Part shown: one piece after another, positions 23,772 to 34,373 of the stretch | Position numbering within the stretch: position 1 is the first letter of the stretch | Layout of the letters: every line of letters starts with the position of its first letter | Source: Entoloma clypeatum | Lineage: Eukaryota > Basidiomycota > Agaricomycetes > Agaricales > Entolomataceae | NCBI GenBank assembly: GCA_963565915.1 | Contig: OY751487.1 | Location: 3,596,001 to 3,660,000, forward strand | Direction of reading: 5' to 3' | DNA length: 64,000 bases | Position numbers and translations under genes: made by a program | The notes under the pieces: generated by a model | Told to the model about the DNA's origin: nothing | Database searches by the model: none | The model's input: the letters and a program-made list of their open reading frames with translations, nothing else

Positions 23772-24368
23772 TTACCACCTATCTAACTGGTTGAGCTTTT
23801 TCGCTGTCCTGGCATTGGATTGCGTGTTTTGTCCTCTGACTGGTAGATGCATTGCATGTCTCTTTCCAACATAGCTTCCAATCATTCGTTGATGTGCAAT
23901 ATTCTCTCTTATCATCCTTCTCAATTCCGACTCGATCTTCAGGTCCTTCAATGGGTCAACTTGTCCTCTGGTGTGTTTGGATTTGGGCTTCTTTGCCTCG
24001 CGGGCTGCCTTCAGAGCATTGAATTCGGTTTGTAGGTCCTGCACGGCCTTGTTCAGCGGCGGGCATATGAAACTGGGCTCAGCGAGAGGATATCGAGGTA
24101 TTGTTATCGATGCACTGGGTGATGAGAGGAAGGACGCCAATGCTGTCACTTGGTATGGGGTGAGGTCCTTCATTTTGCACTTGTCATATATCTGTAGACG
24201 GGCGCAGAGACGATGTGCGGTATGGCGACCTACGCCATAAAAACTGGTCAACGCATGCTGCTCGACAGCGAAGTCAGGAACTACTCCCATATTATGTAGG
24301 GGAAGGAGGTAACGGCTCACCCTTGCAACATGTGTGTCTCGCAGGTTCACGCCGAGTATATGGACCAT
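23772..24368 (-). CDS. SWS2: Mitochondrial ribosomal protein uS13m
   Basis: Small-subunit mitochondrial ribosomal protein of the uS13 family, which contacts the head of the subunit and bridges to the large subunit. MVHILGVNL at the start and ALTSFYGVGRHTAHRLCARLQI (helix-hairpin-like, about 24255-24190) identify it. RENIAHQRMIGSYVGKRHAMHLPVRGQNT near the C terminus is the family's RNA-binding end. Bases 24258-24320 form a likely 63-nt intron (GTGAGC...GAGCAG) that is in frame and lacks a stop. Unspliced mRNA would add 21 residues between HVAR and ALTSF. A further intron in the middle is possible. The yeast symbol SWS2 is used by family match only. Confidence 0.9.
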   Translation of the reverse strand: MVHILGVNLRDTHVARVSRYLLPLHNMGVVPDFAVEQHALTSFYGVGRHTAHRLCARLQIYDKCKMKDLTPYQVTALASFLSSPSASITIPRYPLAEPSFICPPLNKAVQDLQTEFNALKAAREAKKPKSKHTRGQVDPLKDLKIESELRRMIRENIAHQRMIGSYVGKRHAMHLPVRGQNTQSNARTAKKLNQLDRW

Positions 24369-24451
24369 GGCAAAGTTGAAGGAAGCACGTGATCTGGCTC
24401 TCCTGTAGTTGATTACTGAAGTTCCAAAATTCCCACTTCCTTCCCATCATA
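24369..24451. promoter_or_regulatory. Shared divergent promoter uS13m/XAP5
   Basis: The start codons of uS13m (24368) and XAP5 (24452) are 83 bp apart, so this stretch must hold both promoters and 5' UTRs. No TATA-like box or other named site was recognised. Confidence 0.5.
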
Positions 24452-25731
24452 ATGGCTTCAAGCAAGGCAGAAGGTCGCCGAGAGGATGCTCTTGCAAAGC
24501 AGCGCAACCAAATGCGAGAAGATTTCGAGCGCCAAAAGCAGTCCCTCATTAATGAAACGGAAAAAGCCCGACCGTCATCAAATCGATTCGTCGGACAACA
24601 TGATTCCATAGAAGATAATTTGAAGCACAACACCGTTGGCTTGGTGCGTCTTGAGGATTTCCAGCAAAGAAGGAAGGAGTTGGAGGAAGCAAAAGCGCGT
24701 GAGGCCGCACGGTCCAATGTTTTAACGTAGGTTTTCTTCGATACATTACTGTTCATAGTATGCCCCTTGGGGAACGGATGGCTCACAGTTGGTGGAGAAT
24801 CTGTTTAGGGACGAGTCAAAAAAATCAAAGAAGCGCAAGAAGCCTACTAAAGCAACTTTATCCTTCGCCTTGGAGGATGAAGGTGAAGACAGCGAAACCT
24901 TGAAAGGAGACCGCGACCGCCGATCTTCATCCAAAGAAAAGGAGGAGGAAGTCCAACATACTCACCCTGCAAAACGGGGCAAGTTTCGTAAAAACCCCAA
25001 TGTCGATACATCTTTCCTTCCAGATCGAGATCGTGAGGAAGCTGAAAGGAAAGAACGCGAACGTCTGCGGCTGGAGTGGCTGGAGAAACAAGAAGCCATG
25101 AAAAAGGAAGATATCGAAGTTGTATATTCCTATTGGGACGGCAGTGGGCATCGGAAGAGCGTAATGGTAAGTGCGTATGATCCCTGAAGAAAGCTCGTTA
25201 AATATACTTCTTGTGTTTATAGTGTAAAAAGGGCGATGATATTGGCAGTTTCCTGGAGAAGTGTCGTCAACAGTTCCCAGAACTCAGAGGGGTCAGTGTG
25301 GATAACTTAATGTACATCAAGGTAGGATTTCCATTTTTTGGGTAACCCCTTCTCATCCATTGCACAGGAAGACCTGATCATACCCCACGTTTGTCTTGCG
25401 TCTGTCATCTTATTGCAATTCGCCCTGATGGGACCTCATAGCATCACACATTCTACGATTTTATCATCAACAAAGCTCGGGGTAAATCCGGCCCGTTGTT
25501 CAATTTCGATGTTCATGATGATGTCCGCCTACTCGCTGATGCGACCAAGGAGAAGGATGAGTCACACGCAGGTAAAGTTGTCGAGAGAAGCTACTATCAG
25601 CGAACCAAACATATCTTTCCGGCTTCAAGGTGGGAGGTGAGTTTACGTTTCGTTGGTGAATTGAGCTACTGATTAATCTTCCACAGGTGTTTGATCCGGA
25701 GAAGAACTATGGGAAGTATACTATTGCTTAG
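24452..25731 (+). CDS. XAP5/FAM50 family protein
   Basis: XAP5 (FAM50 in animals) is a nuclear protein linked in other organisms to spliceosomes and transcription. The N-terminal part is highly charged and coiled ([22 protein letters not shown]...). A Lys-rich segment with [11 protein letters not shown] follows at about 24855. The C-terminal XAP5 domain begins [19 protein letters not shown] and continues [12 protein letters not shown], joined over introns to [21 protein letters not shown] and to EDLIIPH and [31 protein letters not shown]. It ends [21 protein letters not shown]. Clear introns are 25167-25222, 25322-25367, one near 25387-25440, and 25637-25686. The first intron near 24720-24788 has uncertain borders. 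Confidence 0.94.
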
Positions 25732-25940
25732 ATTAAGTGGTCCTTGTCTCTCCAATGCAGGCATCAACGGGGGAATAACAAGACTGGGATATGAAAAATA
25801 TGCGGTGCCTGTCGATGTATTGCCAAAATTATCTCGAAGTCAGCTTCCACAAATACCAAATACATGTGGTTCGAGACCGTGATGGGCGTTTTCCTGCGCG
25901 TCCAAGGATAGTGAGACAAGTGATACGCAAAATGGAGCCT

Positions 25941-26021
25941 GGGGGCACCGCGGATTGAACGCGGGACCTTCAGAAGAGCTCTTGCTTCAGTCTGCTGCTC
26001 TCCCAACTGAGCTATGCCCCC
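25941..26021 (-). tRNA. tRNA-Phe (GAA) with a ~9-nt intron
   Basis: Reading the minus strand, a 7-bp acceptor GGGGGCA pairs perfectly with TGCCCCC. The D-arm is GCTC...GAGC with a perfect A-box, and the T-arm is CCGCG/CGCGG around TTCAATC. The anticodon loop reads CTGAAG, giving GAA after U33. The 81-nt gene is 9 nt longer than a mature tRNA of this form, consistent with a short intron after position 37. Base 27-43 is a G-A mismatch. A T-run lies just downstream near 25930. Confidence 0.88.
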
Positions 26022-26280
26022 GATAACCAAGTCTAGATCTTTGACACTGATGAAGTGAGCCTGCCAGAGATTTGAATCAAGAAGAAAATTCAAGAAATCT
26101 TCATATCAGCAAACCTACATTTTACATTCACACCCTTTTCCTCTAACCGCCACCATTTATTGTTAGGTGCCCGTGCTTTTCGTCGATCCGTGCTGGTTGT
26201 AGTAGCACAGTAGCATCCAACACATCCTCTGTGCAGGTCTGGGTCTCTGACCCTGCGTTGATACTACGATCTCGACTTTC

Positions 26281-26403
26281 ATGCCTCGCAAGAAATCCAA
26301 GCAGCAGAACACACCCCATGTGTCCGTTCCCAGCGCTCCCTCCTACAATGTCGGTTTTCTTTCAGATGACCACATCCTCCACAAGTATCTGGCTAGTCCT
26401 CTC
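26281..26403 (+). pseudogene. 5' end of a reading frame cut by a Gypsy LTR
   Basis: An ATG at 26281 opens a 41-codon frame (MPRKKSKQQNTPHVS...ILHKYLASPL) that runs straight into the B1 LTR at 26404. The basic start and ordinary codon use look like the first exon of a gene. No continuation was found after the retrotransposon complex (46918 onward). It may be a disrupted host gene or chance; the product is not recognised. Confidence 0.35.
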
Positions 26404-26689
26404 TGTTATGATCGTATTTTCACTTTTTGTCTTATTTTCACTTTTTGTCTTATTTTATCTTATCTTATCTAATCTACATCTAATCTACATCATATCATAT
26501 CTATGGCTCCACGACACATGTATGCCACATGTATTACAGTATATAAGTAGCTCACTTTCTCTTGTATTCTTTAGCTTGTTCTCTTGAGATTCCTGCTGGG
26601 TCACAGCACCTTCATCATCTTTCCACATTTTTCCTCTAAGTTCAGAAGTTTGGGCTTGCGATGTCATTAGACTAAGCGTTGCCTCAACA
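26404..26689 (+). repeat. 5' LTR of B1 (286 bp)
   Basis: Begins TGTTATG and ends CCTCAACA. A TATA box (tataag, 26542-26547) lies 31 bp before AGCTTGTTCT at 26573-26582. That word is the exact complement of AGAACAAGCT at 26692-26701, two bases past the LTR. This arrangement fits self-primed minus-strand synthesis. Confidence 0.88.
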
Positions 26690-27674
26690 GAAGAACAAGC
26701 TCTAAACTCACCCGCCCAAAACTCACTACCCTTTCCTCCATTTCAACTTCGCTATTTCGTGCTTTTTCATCAAAAGTACTATACACGGACCCTAGCATTA
26801 AGGGGGACCTTCCAGACTTCAGGGATAAGAAGAGAAACACTTGGTACACCCATTATAACTAGCCTTGCCATTCGAGACACACAGGGAAATGTTGAGCCCG
26901 TCCCGTGTCAAGATGACCAAAGGCCAACACATCTAACCTTTGGGGAAGTTGCTGGCACATGTGACGGTTTGGAAGAGAAGACCGTACACATCTAGTTCGC
27001 AACAGATGTTCCAATCCCCGACTCCTCAACATCTCGATTTGACCAGTCCAGCACACATAGGGGTATTGACTGCATGGACTTCATCTTTCCTAGATCCTCC
27101 TCCATTTGGACATCCCAACTGCCTGGGTAGACAGATCGTTCTTTGGGTTTTCTTTTCAGATTTTTTTTTTTGCCTAAGCGTCAGAACAGGGTCGCGCGCC
27201 CAACATAAGGTACTACTGTTCAAACCAAAACACTCCCCCATGTCAGAACACCAACATGGACAATCAAGATCTTCAGGACCAAGCCCCCAAACATCATGAA
27301 CATCATGAACCCCCCATTGCACCACCTCCTTCCCGACCAGGCCGAAGAATTGAAATAGCCACAGATCCCAGCAAATATAATGGATCCTGACCCCTGTTTT
27401 TGGGATGGTGGGCGAAAATGCTCATGTGGATCCAAGTAAATCGAGATTTGTTACATGGGGATGATGAAAACTGTATCGCAGTCTGGTCCCGATTAGATGG
27501 ACCGATTGCAGGAACATATGGGGAGACACAACTCACACAATGCATGGAATTGAATGATTGGCCAACATATCAAAACTTGGTCTATGAGATTACCACAAGG
27601 TTTCGCCCTACCACTGAAGTGGAATGGGCCAGAGCAAAGATTGAGGGGTTCAAACAGAACCAGATGAAGACAGA
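26404..27674 (+). mobile_element. Gypsy family B, element B1, 5' part
   Basis: It comprises the 5' LTR (26404-26689), a long leader and the start of gag. The gag frame opens at about 27256 and is cut after AAGACAGA at 27674 by the reverse LTR of a second family B element. Its continuation is found in inverted orientation, ending at 39674. Gag has a TGA at 27388-27390 where the other copy has CGA (40705-40707). Confidence 0.85.
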
Positions 27675-27944
27675 TGTTGAGGCGATGCTAAGTCAGACAA
27701 CATCACGAGCCCAAACTTAGGAACTTAGGATGAGGAATGTGGAAAGATGAGGAAGGGGCTGTATTGCCAAGAGACCCAGCGGGAATCTCAAGAGAACAAG
27801 CTATTGAATACAAGTGAAAGTACCCTACTTATATACGTAAATACCATGAGGCTGCGTTGAGGCTGCGTCATGCTGCGTGATTGATAAAATGTCCTCATGT
27901 ACGATATGATGTAGATAAGATAAGATCGAAATAAGATGAGATAA

Positions 27945-28500
27945 TGTTACACTTTTTCACCCTCTTCCTACACACCTTCACACAACCCTTCAACCCTTGA
28001 TCCCCATCACACCCCGTTTCACTTAACTCCGATGACCCTGGGACATGTGTCCCCTCTATCAGCGCTATGACTCACACTGACTCAGACTATTCCCCTTTTA
28101 GATACATTTTCACTCGTTATCTATGACTCACGGCCTCGCGGCCTTATCTCTGACTCTTATGCCACAGCCCCTTGAAACATCTATCTAACCAATGGCTTAT
28201 TTAGCTCCTGCACAGCACTTACTTATTTATAGCTATAGGATAACATATATAAGACCTGTAACCTTAGAGTAGAGGTCCTCAGCTTGACCTAGGCAAACAA
28301 CGCTTACTTGTCTACCACTTCGAACGCTCTCTAACTAAGTGCCTTGCGAGGACTTAGCTCTGCTTGACCCAAACCGAGTCGTCCTTCTGAGGAACTCGCT
28401 GATTGACCAAGTCGACCTATTGAGGGACTTGTTGTGGAACCAGTTCGAACCCACATGATCCGATCTGTTGAACTTGTTGTTGTAGGCTATCGCCGTAACA
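27945..28500 (+). repeat. 5' LTR of family C (556 bp)
   Basis: Begins TGTTACAC and ends CGCCGTAACA. A TATATAAG box lies at 28255-28262 and TCAGCTTGA at 28279-28287. The latter is the exact complement of TCAAGCTGA at 28506-28514, just after the LTR, which supports self-priming and places the likely transcript start near 28279. Confidence 0.92.
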
Positions 28501-28794
28501 AAAGATCAAGCTGATCAATGTCGTCAACCCACTGCAGTTTTAGACGCAAAGATTCTTCCCCGACGATCCACCTTTGGAGTCCCATCCGACTCAGAAGACG
28601 AACAGGAGTTCGTTGATGCACCTATCACACCACGACCACCGCCGACACCGTACAGAAGAGTAACCTCCTCTTTCGTACCAGTCAACCCCACATCACCCTC
28701 TTACCCCTCTCCGAGACGAAACCCACTGCCGCCAGCTGCTGCTGTTGCTGCACCCAGACCGACCCCAGACACCCCAAAGACTTCACTTGTAGAA
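28501..28794 (+). other. Open leader frame upstream of family C gag
   Basis: The 98 codons before the gag ATG are open in the gag frame, with a protein-like, Pro/Ser/Asp-rich composition, but contain no ATG. The frame stops in the LTR at a TAG that is preceded by a pyrimidine-rich splice-acceptor-like tract (about 28474-28487). Gag may therefore begin upstream by splicing, or the frame may be fortuitous. Confidence 0.4.
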
Positions 28795-29697
28795 ATGACT
28801 TCTCAAGTAAGGACCCCAGAAAAAGAAATCAAGATCAGCCCGTCGGCGATCTTCAATGGAGATAGAAGGAAACTATCTGAATTTTTGTTCGACGCGAACC
28901 TGTACCTGGAGATGAACGATGACATTTACAACTCCGACAAGAAAAAAATCCTGTTCACTGTCTCATACATGAAAGGAGGAACTGCCGGACCCTGGAAGGA
29001 GTCCTGGCACAGAGATATCAGCACCACCGGAGTATCTGTGTACCCGAAATACGCGGAGTTCATCGAGAAACTGAGGAAGTCATTTTCCCCAGCCGACAAA
29101 GAAGGAGACGCGTTAACCATGATGAAAACGCAAAGAATGGAAGGCATGACTGCCGACGAATATGTTGAAAAATTCAAGTTATGGGCTGCAGAGAGTCTGA
29201 TCAAAGACGATCGATCTCTCAGAGACTACTTCATGGAGGCGTTGCCACATGCGCTCCGAGACAAGATCTTGGGCCTTGATAAGGTCCCAGGAACAATGGA
29301 AGAATGGTACACCACGGCGTCCAGACTGGACAACCAGTGGAGAAGGGCCAAGGCAGTGGCTCAAAGACTCAGACCCGATGGGGGAAAAAAGAAGTTCAAA
29401 GTAAACTATAACCCCACACCCCAAAACACGCATTTCACCCCAGACCCTAATGCCATGGACATTGACCGGCTGACTGCCGAAGAGAGAGACGACCACTTCA
29501 AGAAAGGGTTATGCTTCGTCTGCCACCAGGCAGGACATCGTGCTGATGCACACAAAGGAGGAAAAACCCCGGTTGCAAACAATACGTTCAAAAAAGCATC
29601 TGACGCATATGCCCATATCCGAGGCATTTTCAAGGACTTACCAAATGAGGAACAAGACGCCTTGATCTCCGAAATGGAGAAACAGGGTTTTCAATAA
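28795..29697 (+). CDS. Gag polyprotein of family C
   Basis: 300 aa from ATG 28795. Retrotransposon gag domain signature around residues 60-165 (WKESWHRDI, YPKYAEFIEKLRKSF, EYVEKFKLWAAESLI). A Pro-poor basic linker leads to a zinc-knuckle-like motif CFVCHQAGHRADAH at residues about 240-253. Its last ligand is His and not the usual Cys. Gag packages the element RNA into particles. The frame is intact, unlike pol. An identical protein is encoded by the inverted copy at 45165-46067. Confidence 0.9.
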   Translation: MTSQVRTPEKEIKISPSAIFNGDRRKLSEFLFDANLYLEMNDDIYNSDKKKILFTVSYMKGGTAGPWKESWHRDISTTGVSVYPKYAEFIEKLRKSFSPADKEGDALTMMKTQRMEGMTADEYVEKFKLWAAESLIKDDRSLRDYFMEALPHALRDKILGLDKVPGTMEEWYTTASRLDNQWRRAKAVAQRLRPDGGKKKFKVNYNPTPQNTHFTPDPNAMDIDRLTAEERDDHFKKGLCFVCHQAGHRADAHKGGKTPVANNTFKKASDAYAHIRGIFKDLPNEEQDALISEMEKQGFQ

Positions 29698-29711
29698 AGC
29701 GGCCTGTACCG

Positions 29712-32700
29712 ATGTCAGCCCCCGCTCAGTTTTCAATCTCCCTATCACCTGTAATTGTAGCCGACATGAATGACAAATCTTTTTCGATCCCCATTTCAAT
29801 GTCAGGAGAAGGAGAAAGCATCGATGAAAGACTGAAGATAAACGCCCTGATAGACTCAGGAGCAGGAGGAACCTTCTTGGATCAGAAGTTCGCCACAGCT
29901 AACCGAATGGAGCTTATCCCGTTACTAAAGCCCATTCGTGTGTTCAATGTGGACGGAACAAAGAACAAAGAAGGAACGATCACCCATTGTACATGGAAGA
30001 AAATCTGGATCGATGACAAAGAACTCAACGTCAGATTCTTGGTAACTGGACTTGGAAAGGAAACCGCCATTTTGGGGTTACCCTGGTTAAAACAATACAA
30101 CCCGAAGATTGATTGGGAAAGAGGAACCTTGGATATTGAAACTATCAGGTTCAAGAAGACCCTGGCAGGGGTCATGAGGAAGAAATTTGATGAGCTCTTA
30201 GCATCAAAAGACAAGAAACCCATTGCAATTGCAGCATGGATGAAAGAAGAACCTAAACAAAGGATCTTCGCAACAATAGAAGAAATTGATGATGAAGAGA
30301 CCCTTAAACCGAAAAAGGAGGCTCTACCGGCAAATGGACCTATCTTGAAAAGAATAGATAAAGAATCAGACGATGACCTAGACCTATTCAGGACATATGT
30401 CACAACGGACGAACCCATTGAGGATATTTGGATCCAAGCCAAAACCTCGATCTCCCAGAAACTGACACACAACACGGACACCGCGGACAAACCAAAGAAA
30501 GAACTACCAGAACGATACGATCAGTATCAGAAGGTGTTTGAGAAAGCGGCATCTGAGAGATTACCGGAACACAAAACATGGGACCACGCAATTGACTTAA
30601 AACTGGACTTCATCCCGAAAGACTGCAAGGTTTATCCTTTGTCACCGGAAGAACAAACTAAATTGGACGAATTCCTTGATGAAAACCTTTGAAAGGGGTA
30701 CATCAGACCCTCAAAATCACCAATGGCATCACCCTTTTTCTTCGTGGCTAAAAAGGACTCGGATAAGCTCAGACCCTGTCAGGACTATTGGCGATTGAAC
30801 GAGGGAACGGTGAAAAACACATACCCGTTGCCCCTGGTCGGAGATTTATTGGACAAACTGAAAGGAGCAAAGGTCTTTACTAAACTGGACATGCGTTGGG
30901 GATACAACAACGTACGGATCAAACCTGGCGATGAATGGAAGGCTGCATTCAAAACCAATTGAGGGTTGTACGAACCCTTGGTTGCCTTCTTTGGGTTAGC
31001 AGGCATGCCACCCACGTTTCAGGCGATGATGAACGAAATCTTCAAAGAAGAACTTGAGGAAGGATGGTTGCTCATTTATTTGGACGACATCTTCATCTTC
31101 TCAGTCAATGACGAAATCGACACCGAACGAACGCTCCGCGTACTAAGAAAAATGATAGAGAATGACCTCTATCTCAACCTGGAAAAATGCGAATTTGGAG
31201 TCAGGCAGTGCGAATACCTCGGACTGATTATCAAAGAAAACGAAATCGCAATGGACCCCGTTAAGTTATCGGGGATAGAAAAATGGCCAGAACCCACGAC
31301 TGTCAGGCAAGTCAGATCTTTCCTTGGATTTGGAAACTTTTACTGAAGGTTTATTGGACACTACTCGGACACTGCCAAACCCCTGAATGATCTGACGAAG
31401 AAGGATCAGGAGTGGGAATGGAGCGAAGACTGCCAGACGGCATTTGACACATTAAAGGACAAATTCGCGGAATCACCGGTATTGTTGATGCTGAACACTG
31501 ACAAACCGTTCATCATAGAATCTGATGCATCAAAATGGGCGACAGGAGCAGTACTGCGCCAACAAGATGTGAATGGAGACTGGCACCCCTGCGGATATAT
31601 ATCGCACTCGTTCTCTGCGCCAGAGCGGAACTATGAGATCTATGATCGGGAACTCTTGGGAATTATCCGAGCACTGGAAACCTGGAGGCACTACCTCCTT
31701 GGATCACCGTTTCCAACAGTTGTTCTATCAGATCACAAGAACTTGACGTATTACCGGGAACCCCAGAAATTGAACAGACGACAAGCACAGTGGAGATTGT
31801 ATCTCTCCGAGTTTGAACTCAAACTAGTGCATACCCCAGGATTGAAGATGATCCAATCTGACGCCTTGTCAAGGCGACCGGACCATATACCCGAAGAGGA
31901 CACCAATAACAAAGACATTATTGTCTTGCCAAATGACATTTTTGTCAAAACAGTGGACCTTGAGCTACAAGGAGATATTCTAAAAGCAACCGAAAATGAT
32001 GAGCTCTTCTCGAAAGCCATCACTGCCCTAAAAGAATCGGGAATGCCACCGATTAAATCCCATTTATCAGAATGGAGAACAGAAGACGGAATATTATTCT
32101 TCCGTGACAGATGTTACGTACCAACAGATGAAACTCTGCGCCGGGAAATAACAAAACGATACCATGATTCCCTACCAAGCGGACATCCGGGACATCTAAA
32201 AACCCTGGAACTGGTCAGAAGAAACTATTGGTGGCCAGGAATGTACATGTTTGTCAAAAATTATGTTGGAGGATGTGCAACCTGCCAACAAATGAAAGTC
32301 AACACGCACCCCACAAACCCTGGATTAATGCCGATTAAAGCACAAAAAGACGCTAGACCATTCTCTCAAACGACGATCGACTTCATTACGGACTTACCCG
32401 AGAGCAACGGGTTTGACAGTATCATGGTTGTAGTAGACCATGGTTCTATGAAGGGGGTAATTTCCATCCCTTGCACAAAAACCACCGACGCGACCCTTAC
32501 TGCCAAGCTTTATTTGGATCACGTATACCGAAGATTCAGACTCCCAGACTCCATTCTGTCTGACAGAGGGCCGCAGTTCGCCTCTCAGGTCTTCAGAGAA
32601 CTAGGGCGGCTCCTAGGGATCAAACTAATGATGAGCACGGCTTATCACCCTCAGACTGATGGAGAAACGGAACGAGCAAATCAGGAACTTGAGATCTATT

Positions 32701-33407
32701 TCCGGATGTTCTGTTCGAACAATCCTGAAACATGGCACGATCATAATTCAACAATGGAGTTCTGTCACAATCAAAGAACTCATTCCACGACGAAACGATC
32801 CCCATTCTATCTGATGATGGGATACGAACCAAGAGACATACCATTGGCATTCGACAAGACAAATGTGCCAAGCGTAGAAGAACGGCTCAAAGAGCTGAAA
32901 CAAGCAAGAGATGAAGCGCTGGCAGCGCACGAACTAGCCCGTCAGATGATGGCTGAAAGGTCAACACGAGGTTTCGCTCCGTTTGGAAAAGGAGAACAGG
33001 TATGGCTAGAAGGGAAGAACCTCCGAATCGGATACCCTTCCAGAAAACTGGCACCCAAAAGAGAAGGACCCTTCACCATTTCCGAGGTGCTTGGGCCCAT
33101 GACGTACAAACCGAAACTTCCAGAACAATGGAAGATCCACCCTGTTTTCCATGCCTCCTTGTTAACACCTTATCGGGAAAATGACACACACAGACCGAAC
33201 TTCCACAACCCACCTCCTGATCTGATCGAAGGAGAACACGAGTACGAAGTAGAAGCAATCCTCACCCACAAGCGACAGGGCAGAGGGTACAAGTATTTGG
33301 TCAAGTGGATGGGATACCCATCGAGCGATAACACGTGGGAACCCGAATCCAACTTAAAAAGAGCCCAAGAAATGCTGGGATACTACAAACAGACCCACCA
33401 CCTTTGA
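29712..33407 (+). pseudogene. Pol polyprotein of family C, broken by three TGA codons
   Basis: Protease, LIDSGAGGTFLD near 29850 (active Asp in DSGA). RT from about 30530: [19 protein letters not shown] and YLDD at about 31080. RNase H: ESDASKWATGAVL (about 31520), YDRELLGI. Integrase zinc-binding and core: YHDSLPSGHPGH, TIDFITDLP, SDRGPQF, GETERANQELE, then a chromodomain EYEVEAILTHKR...YLVKWMGYPSSDNTWEPE (about 33240-33360). Stops at 30690-30692, 30960-30962 and 31344-31346 are all TGA where the family has Arg. 31347-31481 is open in the same frame as its flanks. Catalytic residues look intact apart from the stops. Confidence 0.92.
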
Positions 33408-33432
33408 ACCCAACCACCCACATCCTCTCATC

Positions 33433-34332
33433 ATGACCACCGTTTTCGATACCGCCACCAAGGAACTTCACCGACACCGCCTCTTTAGGCTCCTGACCGA
33501 ACCCGAACACAATGACAGAGTGCTGCGGCACATTGACGATGAGACTGACCAATTCTTGGTCAACACATTGTTCGGGCTAATCACCCTCCGCCAGTTCCAC
33601 TACGACACCACCGCCAATATTGCCCAACTCATTGAAGGACACATTGACACGCTCTTGGACCAAGGTGTCTACCAACAGTTTGCAAGGCTGTTCCATAACC
33701 GCACAAACACTCCCGATGTCGCACTCCTCGACCCACCCATAGAGAACCCTATTTTGACCACTCCCCTCTCTGATCTTGCCACTACCCCTGAACCGACCCC
33801 CATCCCCGACCCAATTCCCCTCGTTGTCAGAAACCCAGACACCCAAATCACTCCGTCCCCTCCCAAATCCACGTCGCCCTTGACCAGCAACCGAAGCCTT
33901 TCCGACGTCAAGACCGACGTCAAGGGAAAGAAGAAATCCTATGGAGTTGTTAAACGCTCCAGAAGAAAAACCACACGCACCATCATGTCTATTCCATTAG
34001 GGCATGGATCATCATCCCAGACTCCCATTGATCTCACCAACGAACCCGATTACCTTGGCTATGAGGTTGACATGCATGGACGCGCTCACTCCCCGAGCGG
34101 ACCTTGGCGCCGTCCTGCTGGATGGCCACATATTGACAAAGGGCGCAAATGCGGTCTTTGTGCTAGGGCAGATGGACACATTGAGTGTCAATGCGGATAC
34201 TACGTGTGTCAGAAGTGTTGGAAGAAAGCACCCGGACACTATGACTACGAGTGCTTGGGCCCGGGTTATGCAGCGCTGGAAGATGACCAGTACGAGTTTG
34301 ACGATGATGCCATACACAACATGGCAACTTGA
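33433..34332 (+). CDS. Accessory ORF3 of family C: SIM-like motif and Cys-rich zinc-finger-like end
   Basis: Uncharacterised 299-aa protein in the position where retroviruses carry env, 25 bp after the pol stop and 41 bp before the 3' LTR. Residues 1-95 look helical. 96-155 is a Pro/Thr/Ser linker. 164-183 is a basic patch (KGKKK, KRSRRK) resembling a nuclear localisation signal. PIDLT at 198-202, followed by acidic residues, resembles a SUMO-interacting motif. Residues 240-274 hold C240, C243, C252, C254, C259, C262, H269 and C274, spaced like a cross-brace zinc fold (RING/ZZ type). There is no signal peptide or membrane span, so it is not an envelope protein. The frame is fully open although pol has three stops. 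The fold, ligase idea and SUMO link are inference. Confidence 0.75.
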   Translation: MTTVFDTATKELHRHRLFRLLTEPEHNDRVLRHIDDETDQFLVNTLFGLITLRQFHYDTTANIAQLIEGHIDTLLDQGVYQQFARLFHNRTNTPDVALLDPPIENPILTTPLSDLATTPEPTPIPDPIPLVVRNPDTQITPSPPKSTSPLTSNRSLSDVKTDVKGKKKSYGVVKRSRRKTTRTIMSIPLGHGSSSQTPIDLTNEPDYLGYEVDMHGRAHSPSGPWRRPAGWPHIDKGRKCGLCARADGHIECQCGYYVCQKCWKKAPGHYDYECLGPGYAALEDDQYEFDDDAIHNMAT

Positions 34333-34373
34333 AAACATTGAAGCCGGTGACTTCAAGCATAGAAGAGGGGTAA

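Noticed and set aside
30690..31346. TGA as a reassigned or read-through Arg codon in family C pol
   Set aside because: Host genes here (TAF7, BUD23) end with TGA, and paired element copies show CGA at sites that are TGA in the sister copy. Mutation explains it.
33433..34332. ORF3 as a retroviral envelope gene
   Set aside because: No signal peptide, no membrane span, and a basic patch with a Cys-rich end instead; only the position is env-like.
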